From Marinosulfonomonas sp. (GTDB lineage: Bacteria > Pseudomonadota > Alphaproteobacteria > Rhodobacterales > Rhodobacteraceae): a stretch of 6,195 nt of DNA. Position numbers and translations under genes: made by a program. The DNA lies in the NCBI GenBank assembly GCA_022712735.1, contig JAFLKA010000349.1, forward strand, positions 1 to 6,195, given 5' to 3'. The notes under the pieces are model-generated. The model was not told the DNA's origin and searched no databases. It saw only the letters and a program-made list of their open reading frames with translations. Of the stretch, positions 1 through 5,898 are shown piece by piece (position 1 is the first letter of the stretch; each line of letters opens with the position of its first letter).

Positions 1-41
1 ACCATCAGTTGCGACAGTAAATATCTGTCGAATCTGGCCAC
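1..41 (-). CDS. lptF: LptF, LPS export permease (N-terminal fragment, runs off left edge)
   Basis: Read on the minus strand from a GTG at 41, the sequence encodes MARFDRYLLSQLM and continues out of the window. This resembles the start of alphaproteobacterial LptF, a short basic/aromatic head (RFDRY) followed by the first membrane helix (LLSQLMV...). An in-frame TAG at 47-45 lies just upstream, so GTG41 is the only available start. A G-rich run (GGGGGGG, minus strand, about 57-51) sits roughly nine bases upstream and can act as a Shine-Dalgarno. LptF pairs with LptG as the inner-membrane permease of the LptB2FGC transporter, which extracts lipopolysaccharide for export. Divergence from pepA-holC is also the E. 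coli arrangement, and this supports the call. Only 13 complete codons are visible, so identity rests on a short match plus context. Confidence 0.72.
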   Translation of the reverse strand, partial: MARFDRYLLSQLM

Positions 42-185
42 GCGCTATATCCCCCCCGGGAAGGTTTACAATTGTGCCTAACCTAGCCGATATATATGCG
101 GGGTGAAACTGCTATCTGGCGTTTGGGCGTATCAAAGGCTAGGTATGGCAAAACCCCGCCTTAACGGGCAAAACAGGAGAACGCC
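42..185. promoter_or_regulatory. Divergent lptF/pepA intergenic control region
   Basis: These 144 bp separate two divergent starts and must hold the promoters of both lptF and pepA. The pepA Shine-Dalgarno AGGAGA (175-180) lies 5 nt before its ATG. A TTTACA at 65-70 (one mismatch from TTGACA) is followed by an AT-rich TATATAT tract at 91-97, but the 20-bp spacing is too long for a standard sigma70 promoter, so no promoter is assigned with confidence. Two repeats are visible: an 8-bp inverted pair (ACCTAGCC 81-88, GGCTAGGT 137-144) and an 8-bp direct pair (GGCAAAAC at 147-154 and 167-174). Both could be chance at this length. Confidence 0.5.
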
Positions 186-1655
186 ATGACCACCCCCCGC
201 CGGATAGAATTCAAAGAAACTGATCTTGATATTATTGCCGCGGCAACAGGCCGGATTGTGGTGTTTTTGGGTCTTGAGGGACAGTTAGATATATGTGCCC
301 GACGGGTGAACCGCCTGTGCAAAGGCGCGTTAAAACGGTTTGCGGAATCCGAGGCGTTTGAAGCAATGAAAGTGTCCGAGGCGCGTGACCTGGCATTTCC
401 TGCGGGGATGGCGTGTGATGCGGTGCAAGTGGTCAAGCTGAAGCGGCGGCCCAAGGCCGATGAAGCCCGCAAGGCCGGTGCTGCCATTGCCAAGGCCGCT
501 GGCACGGCGGATTTGCAGATTCTGGCGGGCAATCTGGCACAGGTGGCCGAGGTTTCGTTGGGGCTGGCGTTGCGCGGCTATGATTTTAGCTGCCATAAAA
601 CGAAAGAGCCGGATGTGATGGGGCCTGCGATTTTCATGGTGACCAAACCCGAAGAAGTGGCGGCTATCGCTGGTCCAATGGCAGCTGTGGCCGAGGGTGT
701 ATTTTTCACCCGCGATCTGGTGAACGAGCCTGCCAACATCCTGACAACAGACGATTTTGCCGCACGGTTGGCGGCGATGCACGAATTAGGTCTCGAGGTC
801 GAAATCCTTGAGGAGGACGAGCTGGAAAAGCTGGGCATGGGGGCTTTGCTGTCGGTTGGTCAAGGCTCGCGCAGCCCCTCCAAGGTGGTGGTGATGCAAT
901 GGAATGGCGGCAAAAAGGGCGAAGCCCCACTGGCGCTGGTCGGCAAAGGCGTGGTGTTTGACACGGGCGGCATTTCGTTGAAACCGGCAGCGGGTATGGA
1001 AGATATGACCATGGATATGGGCGGCGCAGGTGTTGTGGCGGGCGTAATGCGCACGCTGGCGATGCGCAAATCCAAGGCGAATGTTGTGGGGTTGGTCGGG
1101 CTGGTTGAAAACATGCCAGACGGTGCGGCAACGCGGCCCGGCGACGTGGTGCGCTCGATGAAGGGCGACACGATCGAGGTGATCAACACGGACGCCGAGG
1201 GGCGTTTGGTGCTGGCGGATGTTTTGTGGTACGCGCAGGAACGGTTCAAACCGACAGGTGTGATCAATCTGGCCACCCTGACAGGGGCGGTGATCATTGG
1301 CCTTGGCCATGACAATGCTGGCGTGTTTTCCAACGACAACACCCTGTGCAACGCCTTTCTAAAGGCCGCAAAAACCGAGGGCGAGGGCGCGTGGCGTCTG
1401 CCGCTGGACGCGAGCTATGACAAATTGATCGATTCCCGCATTGCCGATATGAAAAACACAGGCGGGCGGCCTGCCGGATCAATCACTGCGGCGAAATTCC
1501 TGCAACGGTTTGTGCCTGATGAAATGCCTTGGATCCATCTGGATATCGCCGGCACAGCCCTGCTAAAAACTGAATCTACCCTTGCGCCCAAAGGCGCGAC
1601 CGGTTGGGGCGTGATGGCGCTGGATCGTCTGATCCGCGACATGCAGGAAGAGTAA
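186..1655 (+). CDS. pepA: Leucyl aminopeptidase (M17 family, PepA)
   Basis: This is a cytosolic M17 metallo-aminopeptidase that removes N-terminal residues, preferably leucine-like, from peptides using two metal ions. At 489 aa it is full family length. The N-terminal macro-like domain covers about residues 1-150 and the catalytic domain about 165-489. The signature NTDAEGRL is at 334-341 (D336, E338, R340). The upstream metal/catalytic segment GKGVVFDTGG starts at 253 (K254, D259), followed by K266 and D277, so all expected active-site residues are present. Start ATG186 is supported by AGGAGA five nucleotides upstream. The stop codon overlaps the holC start (TAATG), implying coupled translation. 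E. coli PepA also binds DNA (ColE1 cer resolution, carAB control). Whether this homologue does is unknown. Confidence 0.97.
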   Translation: MTTPRRIEFKETDLDIIAAATGRIVVFLGLEGQLDICARRVNRLCKGALKRFAESEAFEAMKVSEARDLAFPAGMACDAVQVVKLKRRPKADEARKAGAAIAKAAGTADLQILAGNLAQVAEVSLGLALRGYDFSCHKTKEPDVMGPAIFMVTKPEEVAAIAGPMAAVAEGVFFTRDLVNEPANILTTDDFAARLAAMHELGLEVEILEEDELEKLGMGALLSVGQGSRSPSKVVVMQWNGGKKGEAPLALVGKGVVFDTGGISLKPAAGMEDMTMDMGGAGVVAGVMRTLAMRKSKANVVGLVGLVENMPDGAATRPGDVVRSMKGDTIEVINTDAEGRLVLADVLWYAQERFKPTGVINLATLTGAVIIGLGHDNAGVFSNDNTLCNAFLKAAKTEGEGAWRLPLDASYDKLIDSRIADMKNTGGRPAGSITAAKFLQRFVPDEMPWIHLDIAGTALLKTESTLAPKGATGWGVMALDRLIRDMQEE

Positions 1656-2113
1656 TGGGTGCCGTCTATTTCTACCACCTGACCCGTGCCCCGCTAGAAG
1701 CGGTACTGCCGATGCTGCTGGAAAAATCCATCGGTGCCGGTTGGCGGATTATGGTGCGAGGAACGGATGATAACCGTATGAAATGGCTGGATGAAAAACT
1801 GTGGCTGGGGCGTGATGACGGGTTCCTGCCGCATGGGCTGGCGGGGGGTGACCATGATGCGGCACAGCCAATTTTGCTGACCACCCAAACCACCGCCGCC
1901 AATGATGTGACCTGTGTTCTGGCCGTTGATGGGGCGGATGTATCCGTTGAGGAGGTCAATAAAATGGAGCGGGTCAGCATCTTGTTTGATGGCAATGACG
2001 AGACGGCCCTGACCCGTGCCCGTGAACAATGGAAAGCCCTGACAGAAGCAGGATGTTCCGCCCAATACTGGTCACAAGAAAGCGGCAACTGGGAAAAAAA
2101 GGCCGAACGCTAG
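1655..2113 (+). CDS. holC: DNA polymerase III subunit chi
   Basis: HolC (chi) joins the clamp loader to SSB and helps the replisome and primase handover. The 152-aa product matches the usual length of about 150. Recognisable family blocks are AVYFYHL at the N-terminus, KLW at 48-50, FLPHG at 57-61, QPILLT at 71-76, ERVSILFDGND at 105-115, and the C-terminal YWSQ...GNWEKKA at 138-150. The frame is open from 1604, but ATG1655 is chosen for two reasons. Family homology begins at MGAVYFYHL, and AGGAAG at 1645-1650 gives a ribosome site inside the pepA tail. The ATG shares its A with the pepA TAA stop. The final codons GAA-AAA-AAG contain seven consecutive A residues (2094-2100), which doubles as a possible terminator T-tract for the opposite strand. 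Confidence 0.94.
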   Translation: MGAVYFYHLTRAPLEAVLPMLLEKSIGAGWRIMVRGTDDNRMKWLDEKLWLGRDDGFLPHGLAGGDHDAAQPILLTTQTTAANDVTCVLAVDGADVSVEEVNKMERVSILFDGNDETALTRAREQWKALTEAGCSAQYWSQESGNWEKKAER

Positions 2114-2117
2114 GCCC
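2094..2117 (-). terminator. Candidate intrinsic terminator of the abcF-marC-protease operon
   Basis: On the minus strand, a short hairpin (arms GGCC at 2116-2113 and 2104-2101, extendable by one G-U pair, 8-nt loop) is followed directly by seven T residues (2100-2094). It lies about 41 nt past the stop of the leftward protease gene, where an operon terminator would be expected. The stem is short. The T-run is also explained by the conserved Glu-Lys-Lys codons of holC, which lie on the other strand, so it may be incidental. No better terminator is visible in the 45-bp gap between the converging genes. Confidence 0.35.
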
Positions 2118-2158
2118 ATTTTCGTTCCATAAATATCCGCGCCGCAGGCATAGAATCT

Positions 2159-2740
2159 CTAACGCCGCAGCACCATTTTACCGCCGCCTATCTCGATCTT
2201 GCTGTAGCGCTGTAAATAGGTCATTCCCAACAGCGATTTGTCCATTTCCCCCTCATTCACCGAGGCGCCAACAGACAGGTCTACAATCTCGCCCAACCGC
2301 ACATTTTGCAACCGAACCCGCGCTGTGCGAACTTCGCCATTGGCGGTGTTGGCGATGCCGCTGTAAAACAGGTTCTCAACATCAATTCCGATCCGCACCG
2401 CATCGGCCTTGGTCAGCACCACATCCGAGGCCCCCGTGTCGATGACAAATTCCACGTCGGTTCCGTCGATATCCAGCGTTAGGTAATAATGCCCATCGCC
2501 CGAGCGGGGCACTTCAACCGTGGCCATCCCGTCGATATAGGACTGGCTGGGGGTAACATTATCGCGGATGTCAGACCACAGCCCGATCGCCGCAATCACC
2601 CCGACAAAAATCAGCGCCCAAACCGCGGCCTGTTGTGCAGTTTTACCCAGGTTTTTGCGATTGCCGACAAAGAACCATCCGGCAATGACGCTGCCCAGCA
2701 GGACAAGATAAATCAACTGTGCAAGGTTATCTGAATTCAT
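2159..2740 (-). CDS. Membrane-anchored retropepsin-like aspartic protease (clan AA, TIGR02281-type)
   Basis: The 193-aa product has two hydrophobic segments (about residues 6-25 and 38-56) followed by a soluble domain. That domain carries a single retropepsin active-site motif, FVIDTGAS (catalytic D101-T-G103), and the second conserved block LLGM near 170-173. With only one DTG it should work as a homodimer, as in retroviral proteases and the Caulobacter PerP / Rickettsia APRc type. The loop between the helices is positively charged (R28, K29, K33), so the positive-inside rule places the protease domain in the periplasm. Start: ATG2740 is preferred. GTG2743 directly before it is also possible, since AAAGG lies 8 nt from the ATG and 5 nt from the GTG. 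The gene is third in a leftward cluster, 41 nt after marC, and a hairpin covers its ribosome site. The substrate is unknown. Confidence 0.85.
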   Translation of the reverse strand: MNSDNLAQLIYLVLLGSVIAGWFFVGNRKNLGKTAQQAAVWALIFVGVIAAIGLWSDIRDNVTPSQSYIDGMATVEVPRSGDGHYYLTLDIDGTDVEFVIDTGASDVVLTKADAVRIGIDVENLFYSGIANTANGEVRTARVRLQNVRLGEIVDLSVGASVNEGEMDKSLLGMTYLQRYSKIEIGGGKMVLRR

Positions 2741-2744
2741 CACG

Positions 2745-2775
2745 CGTGCCTTTCGTTGGTCTAGATATAGGCACG
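2745..2775 (-). promoter_or_regulatory. Intercistronic hairpin covering the protease ribosome-binding site
   Basis: Between marC and the protease gene, minus-strand arms CGTGCCT (2775-2769) and AGGCACG (2751-2745) are perfectly complementary over 7 bp and separated by a 17-nt loop. The 3' arm contains the AGG of the only plausible Shine-Dalgarno (AAAGG, 2753-2749), and the start codon follows 4 nt after the arm. If it folds in the mRNA it would reduce initiation of the protease gene or make it depend on translation from marC. Function is inferred from position only. Confidence 0.4.
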
Positions 2776-2781
2776 AATAGC

Positions 2782-3399
2782 CTATCCGCCAAGCCAGTTG
2801 ATCGCGGTAATGCCATCAATCACGAATTGCACTGATAAGGCAGCCAAAAGCATCCCCAACAAACGACTAACGACATTGGTGCCGGTATCGCCTAACACAC
2901 GTTCCAGCAGGTTTGCTGACAGGAAAAACAGCATGACCAGCAGCAATACGGCTAGCAAAACCAGCATTATGGCACCAACAGCAGCCCAATCGTCGCCAGC
3001 TTGTCCGGTTAACAGGATGATTGTTGCGATGGAACCGGGGCCAGCGATCAGCGGGGTGGCCAGCGGAAACACCGAGGGGTCGTTTTCAGAACTGGCCTGA
3101 CCTTTGCGCCGTTTGGTGCGTCGTTCAAACAACATATCCAGCGCTGTTAAAAACAGCAAAATGCCGCCTGCAATGCGAAAGGCGGGCATTGAAATGCCGG
3201 CGAACCCCAACACCGCCTCGCCAAACAGCCCGAACAACACCAGCAACCCACCAGCAATGACGGTGGCGCGAATGGCGATGCCGCGCCTGTGGGCTGCGTC
3301 CTCGCCTTTGGTCAAGGCCACGAACAGTGGTGCCAACCCGATTGGGTCGATGATCACAAACAAGGTGATAAATGCAGTTATGATGGCGGCTTGATCCAC
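2782..3399 (-). CDS. MarC family integral membrane protein (UPF0056)
   Basis: This 205-aa inner-membrane protein has about six predicted helices (roughly 5-27, 44-64, 71-91, 113-133, 140-162, 177-198). Family-typical segments are FVIIDPIGLAPLF near the N-terminus (14-26), FRIAGGILLFLTALDML at 74-90 with a basic loop after it (RRTKRRK), and FPLATPLIAGPGSIATI in helix four (111-127). Length is normal for MarC/YchE/YhgN proteins. The E. coli name-giver was once linked to multiple antibiotic resistance, but that role was not upheld, and the transport activity of the family is unsettled. The start is GTG3399. An in-frame TAA directly precedes it, so no earlier start exists, and a GAGG lies about 10 nt upstream. 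It lies 50 nt after the ABC-F gene and 41 nt before the protease, probably in one transcript. Confidence 0.93.
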   Translation of the reverse strand: MDQAAIITAFITLFVIIDPIGLAPLFVALTKGEDAAHRRGIAIRATVIAGGLLVLFGLFGEAVLGFAGISMPAFRIAGGILLFLTALDMLFERRTKRRKGQASSENDPSVFPLATPLIAGPGSIATIILLTGQAGDDWAAVGAIMLVLLAVLLLVMLFFLSANLLERVLGDTGTNVVSRLLGMLLAALSVQFVIDGITAINWLGG

Positions 3400-3449
3400 T
3401 TAGAGTGCGCCTCGAATCAACAACATCGGGGTATTCAACTGAGACATGC

Positions 3450-5297
3450 TCATTTCTGGGCCTTTTCCAGTTTCTCCAACGCTTTCATCCACATTTCATC
3501 AGCACGATCCAGCGCGTTCATCACCTCGGAATACTTGCGCTGCCATGGTTCGGCCCTGTTGCCTGCGTCCTCGTCATACAGCGCCGGATCGGCCAATTTT
3601 TTGGCCAGTTTATCGCGCATATCGTTCAGTTTCCCGACCCGCTCCTCGCATTTACGCACATCGGCGCGCATGGCAATAATTTGATCGCGCGAGGCGCGTT
3701 TGGGCGCGGCTTTGGCTTTTTTGGGCTTGGCGGGGGCATCTTTGGTCAGCAGGTCTTTGCGGTAGGCCTGCAAATCATCCTCCCACACCGAAACGCCGCC
3801 ATCTTTGACCAACCACAAACGGTCCGCCACCATAGACAGCAGATGCATGTCGTGGCTGATCAGGATCACCGCCCCCGAATAGGCGGTCAGCGCCTCGACC
3901 AATGCCTCGCGGCTTTCGATATCAAGGTGGTTTGTTGGCTCGTCCAAGATCAGCAAATGTGGTGCTGGCAGGGTGGCCAGCAACAGGGATAGCCGCGCCT
4001 TTTGACCACCAGACAGGCGTCCGACTTCGGTTTCCGCCTGATCCGCGCCCAGACCAAAGCCAGCAAGGCGCGCCCGCAGCTTGGCCTGACCCTCGTTCGG
4101 ACGCTCGCGGAATAGATGCTGTAGCGGGGTTTCATCGATGTATAATTCGTCAACCTGATGCTGTGCAAAGAACCCGATCCGCAGTTTGCGCGAGGTGGTC
4201 ATCTGACCCGACATTGGTTTAAGTCTGTCTGATAACAGCTTGGCAAGGGTGGATTTCCCCTGACCGTTCTTGCCCAGAAGCGCGATCCGGTCGTCCTGAT
4301 CAATCCGCAGGTTCAGGTTCTTTAGAACCGCCTTTCCGTCATAGCCGACAGACACACCTTCGCAGGAAATAATCGGCGGTGACAGCTCCTCTGGCTCGGG
4401 GAAACTGAACACCGTGCGTGCGGCATCTTCGGGTGCGCGGATAGTCTCCATTTTCTCCAGCATTTTCACGCGACTTTGCGCTTGTTTCGCCTTTGAGGCT
4501 TTGGCCTTGAAACGGTCCACAAAACTTTGCAAATGGGCGCGGTGCAATTCCTGTTTCTTGGCCGCTGCGGCCTGCACTTCGCGTTGGGCTTTGCGTTGAC
4601 GCACGAATTGATCGTAGGGGCCGGAATAGAGCGTTAGGGATTTGTTCTCCAGATGCAGGATCGCCCCGACCGCACGGTTCAACAACTCGCGGTCGTGTGA
4701 AATGATCAGCACGGTGTGCGGGTATTTCACCAGATACGCCTCAAGCCAGAGCGATCCCTCTAAATCGAGATAGTTGGTCGGCTCGTCCAGTAGCAGGTAA
4801 TCCGGCTCGCTGAACAGCACGGCGGCCAGTGCTACCCGCATCCGCCAACCACCGGAAAAACCGGAACAGGGCATCTTTTGCTCTGCCGCATCAAACCCCA
4901 GCCCTTTCAGGATGGATGAGGCGCGGGCCTCGGCGGAATAAGCATCAATATCGGCAAGGCGCGTGTGGATATCAGCAATCCGGTGTGCGTCGGTGGCGGT
5001 TTCGGATTCGGTCATGAGCGCGGCGCGTTCGGTATCGGCGGCCAGAACCGTGTCGATCAACGACACCTCGTTGCCCGGCACTTCCTGACTAACGCCGCCA
5101 ATGCGGGCGCGCGAGGGCAGGGTGATGGTGCCGGTTTCCGACGGGATATCACCGCGGATCAGGTTGAACAGTGTGGTTTTACCTGCCCCATTGCGTCCGA
5201 TCAGGCCCACTTTGTGGCCTGTCGGGATGGTGGCGCTGGCGCCTTCAAACAGGGGCTTGCCCTGAATGGCGAAATTTAGATCATTGATGCGTAACAT
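3450..5297 (-). CDS. ABC-F family ATPase (Uup/YheS type), ribosome-associated
   Basis: The 615-aa soluble protein has two ABC ATPase domains and no membrane segments, the hallmark of ABC-F proteins, which act on the ribosome rather than as transporters. Domain 1 has Walker A GRNGAGKTT (34-42), signature FSGGW (147-151), Walker B LLLDEPTNYLD (168-178, E172) and switch H201. A charged Ala/Lys/Gln-rich linker follows (about 225-300, the P-site tRNA-interaction motif region). Domain 2 has GKNGQGKST (342-350), LSGGQ (428-432), LLILDEPTNHLD (448-459, E453) and H482. A Lys/Pro/Ala-rich hinge (519-535) leads to a probable C-terminal coiled coil (540-615). Size and architecture resemble YheS/Uup, and assignment among ABC-F subfamilies is uncertain. 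ATG5297 fits the family N-terminus (MLRINDL...), but the upstream ribosome site is weak. The gene is first in the leftward cluster and diverges from ndk. Confidence 0.95.
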   Translation of the reverse strand: MLRINDLNFAIQGKPLFEGASATIPTGHKVGLIGRNGAGKTTLFNLIRGDIPSETGTITLPSRARIGGVSQEVPGNEVSLIDTVLAADTERAALMTESETATDAHRIADIHTRLADIDAYSAEARASSILKGLGFDAAEQKMPCSGFSGGWRMRVALAAVLFSEPDYLLLDEPTNYLDLEGSLWLEAYLVKYPHTVLIISHDRELLNRAVGAILHLENKSLTLYSGPYDQFVRQRKAQREVQAAAAKKQELHRAHLQSFVDRFKAKASKAKQAQSRVKMLEKMETIRAPEDAARTVFSFPEPEELSPPIISCEGVSVGYDGKAVLKNLNLRIDQDDRIALLGKNGQGKSTLAKLLSDRLKPMSGQMTTSRKLRIGFFAQHQVDELYIDETPLQHLFRERPNEGQAKLRARLAGFGLGADQAETEVGRLSGGQKARLSLLLATLPAPHLLILDEPTNHLDIESREALVEALTAYSGAVILISHDMHLLSMVADRLWLVKDGGVSVWEDDLQAYRKDLLTKDAPAKPKKAKAAPKRASRDQIIAMRADVRKCEERVGKLNDMRDKLAKKLADPALYDEDAGNRAEPWQRKYSEVMNALDRADEMWMKALEKLEKAQK

Positions 5298-5354
5298 GAC
5301 GCGCGGTTTGGCCTATGATGCGGGCAAGGTCAATCGCTGCTTTTCAAGGCGCAA

Positions 5355-5383
5355 TTGACGTGTTAGCAGGGCGGCGAAATTAT
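5355..5383 (+). promoter_or_regulatory. Probable sigma70-type promoter of ndk
   Basis: TTGACG at 5355-5360 (5 of 6 to consensus) and AATTAT at 5378-5383 (4 of 6) are separated by exactly 17 bp. They sit in the 131-bp gap upstream of ndk. Transcription would start near 5390, giving a leader of about 40 nt. No equally good promoter for the divergent ABC-F gene was found in the same gap. Confidence 0.5.
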
Positions 5384-5392
5384 CACGGGGCG

Positions 5393-5407
5393 GGCAGGGT
5401 GCCTGCC
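5393..5407 (+). promoter_or_regulatory. Leader hairpin of ndk
   Basis: GGCAGG (5393-5398) and CCTGCC (5402-5407) form a perfect 6-bp GC-rich stem with a GTG loop. It lies 6 nt upstream of the ndk Shine-Dalgarno AGGAAAG (5414-5420). If transcription starts near 5390 the hairpin would sit at the very 5' end of the mRNA, a position that can shield transcripts from 5'-end-dependent decay. There is no T-run, so it is not a terminator. Confidence 0.4.
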
Positions 5408-5428
5408 GCAATTAGGAAAGAAACCACC

Positions 5429-5851
5429 ATGGCCATTCAGCGCACATTTTCGATCATCAAACCAGACGCCACCAAACGCAACCTGACCGGCGCAATCGTC
5501 GCCAAATTCGAGGCTGCGGGCCTGCGGATCGTTGCCAGCAAGCGTATCCAGTTGACGCTGGCACAGGCACAAGCGTTCTACGGTGTGCATTCAGAACGCC
5601 CGTTCTTTGGCGAACTGTGTGACTTCATGATTTCAGAACCGATCGTTGTGCAGGTTCTGGAAGGCGAAGACGCGATTGCCAAAAACCGCGAAGTGATGGG
5701 CGCAACCAATCCTGCCGATGCCGATGCGGGCACTATTCGCAAGGAATTTGCACTGTCGATTGGCGAAAATTCGGTTCACGGATCAGACGCACCGGAAACA
5801 GCCGCCGAAGAAATCGCGTTTTTCTTCTCGGGTCTTGAGCTGGTTGGCTAA
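5429..5851 (+). CDS. ndk: Nucleoside diphosphate kinase
   Basis: Ndk transfers the gamma phosphate of ATP to other (d)NDPs through a phosphohistidine, balancing cytosolic NTP pools. The 140-aa product is the standard length. Expected residues are in place: K11 in SIIKPDA, Y51, R104, N114 and the catalytic H117 within NSVHGSD (115-120 plus flanks). The open frame extends back to 5315, but ATG5429 is the real start. It gives the canonical N-terminus [13 protein letters not shown] and is preceded by AGGAAAG with 8-nt spacing. The gene has its own candidate promoter and a leader hairpin, and ends against a convergent gene across two palindromes. Confidence 0.98.
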   Translation: MAIQRTFSIIKPDATKRNLTGAIVAKFEAAGLRIVASKRIQLTLAQAQAFYGVHSERPFFGELCDFMISEPIVVQVLEGEDAIAKNREVMGATNPADADAGTIRKEFALSIGENSVHGSDAPETAAEEIAFFFSGLELVG

Positions 5852-5852
5852 G

Positions 5853-5873
5853 CGGATTTTTTGAAAAAATCCG
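5853..5873. repeat. Perfect AT-rich palindrome 1 in the ndk/tfoX-like convergent gap
   Basis: A 10-bp arm CGGATTTTTT is followed by a single central G and its exact complement. It starts one base after the ndk stop codon. In RNA it would form a hairpin on either strand, with an unpaired loop of a few bases. It probably serves as a 3'-end hairpin or bidirectional terminator for the two converging genes, but no T-tract follows on either side, so it is not a textbook intrinsic terminator. Confidence 0.6.
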
Positions 5874-5875
5874 AG

Positions 5876-5898
5876 TAAAATTATTTCAAATAATTTTA
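5876..5898. repeat. Perfect AT-rich palindrome 2, overlapping the tfoX-like stop codon
   Basis: An 11-bp arm TAAAATTATTT is followed by a single central C and its exact complement. It lies two bases from palindrome 1 and has the same odd-length design around one central base. Its right end (5896-5898) is the TAA stop of the leftward gene. With only A/T in the arms it would be a weak RNA hairpin. It may be a processing or termination signal working together with palindrome 1. Confidence 0.6.

Noticed and set aside
161..1351. Several long minus-strand ORFs opposite pepA
   Set aside because: Low-complexity, Arg/Pro/His-rich translations with no recognisable domain. They arise from the codon bias of the real plus-strand gene.
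1604..1654. Upstream start extending HolC by 17 residues
   Set aside because: HolC homology begins at the ATG at 1655, which has AGGAAG upstream. The extension only re-reads the end of pepA in another frame.
2029..2445. 138-codon plus-strand ORF across the holC end and the protease gene
   Set aside because: Its protein is Arg/Pro/His-rich and looks like an antisense shadow. It matters only as the -1 frame considered in the frameshift finding.
3591..3606. Inverted repeat GGCCAA-TTTT-TTGGCC
   Set aside because: It lies inside the ABC-F coding sequence and is explained by the LAKKLAD codons. It is too far from any gene end to act as a terminator.
3405..3992. 195-codon plus-strand ORF opposite the ABC-F C-terminal region
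   Set aside because: The opposite strand encodes the well-conserved second ATPase domain and tail of the ABC-F protein. The ORF product has no family features.
5315..5428. Upstream start extending Ndk by 38 residues
   Set aside because: The standard 140-aa Ndk begins at 5429 with a good ribosome site. The extension would include the promoter and leader hairpin.
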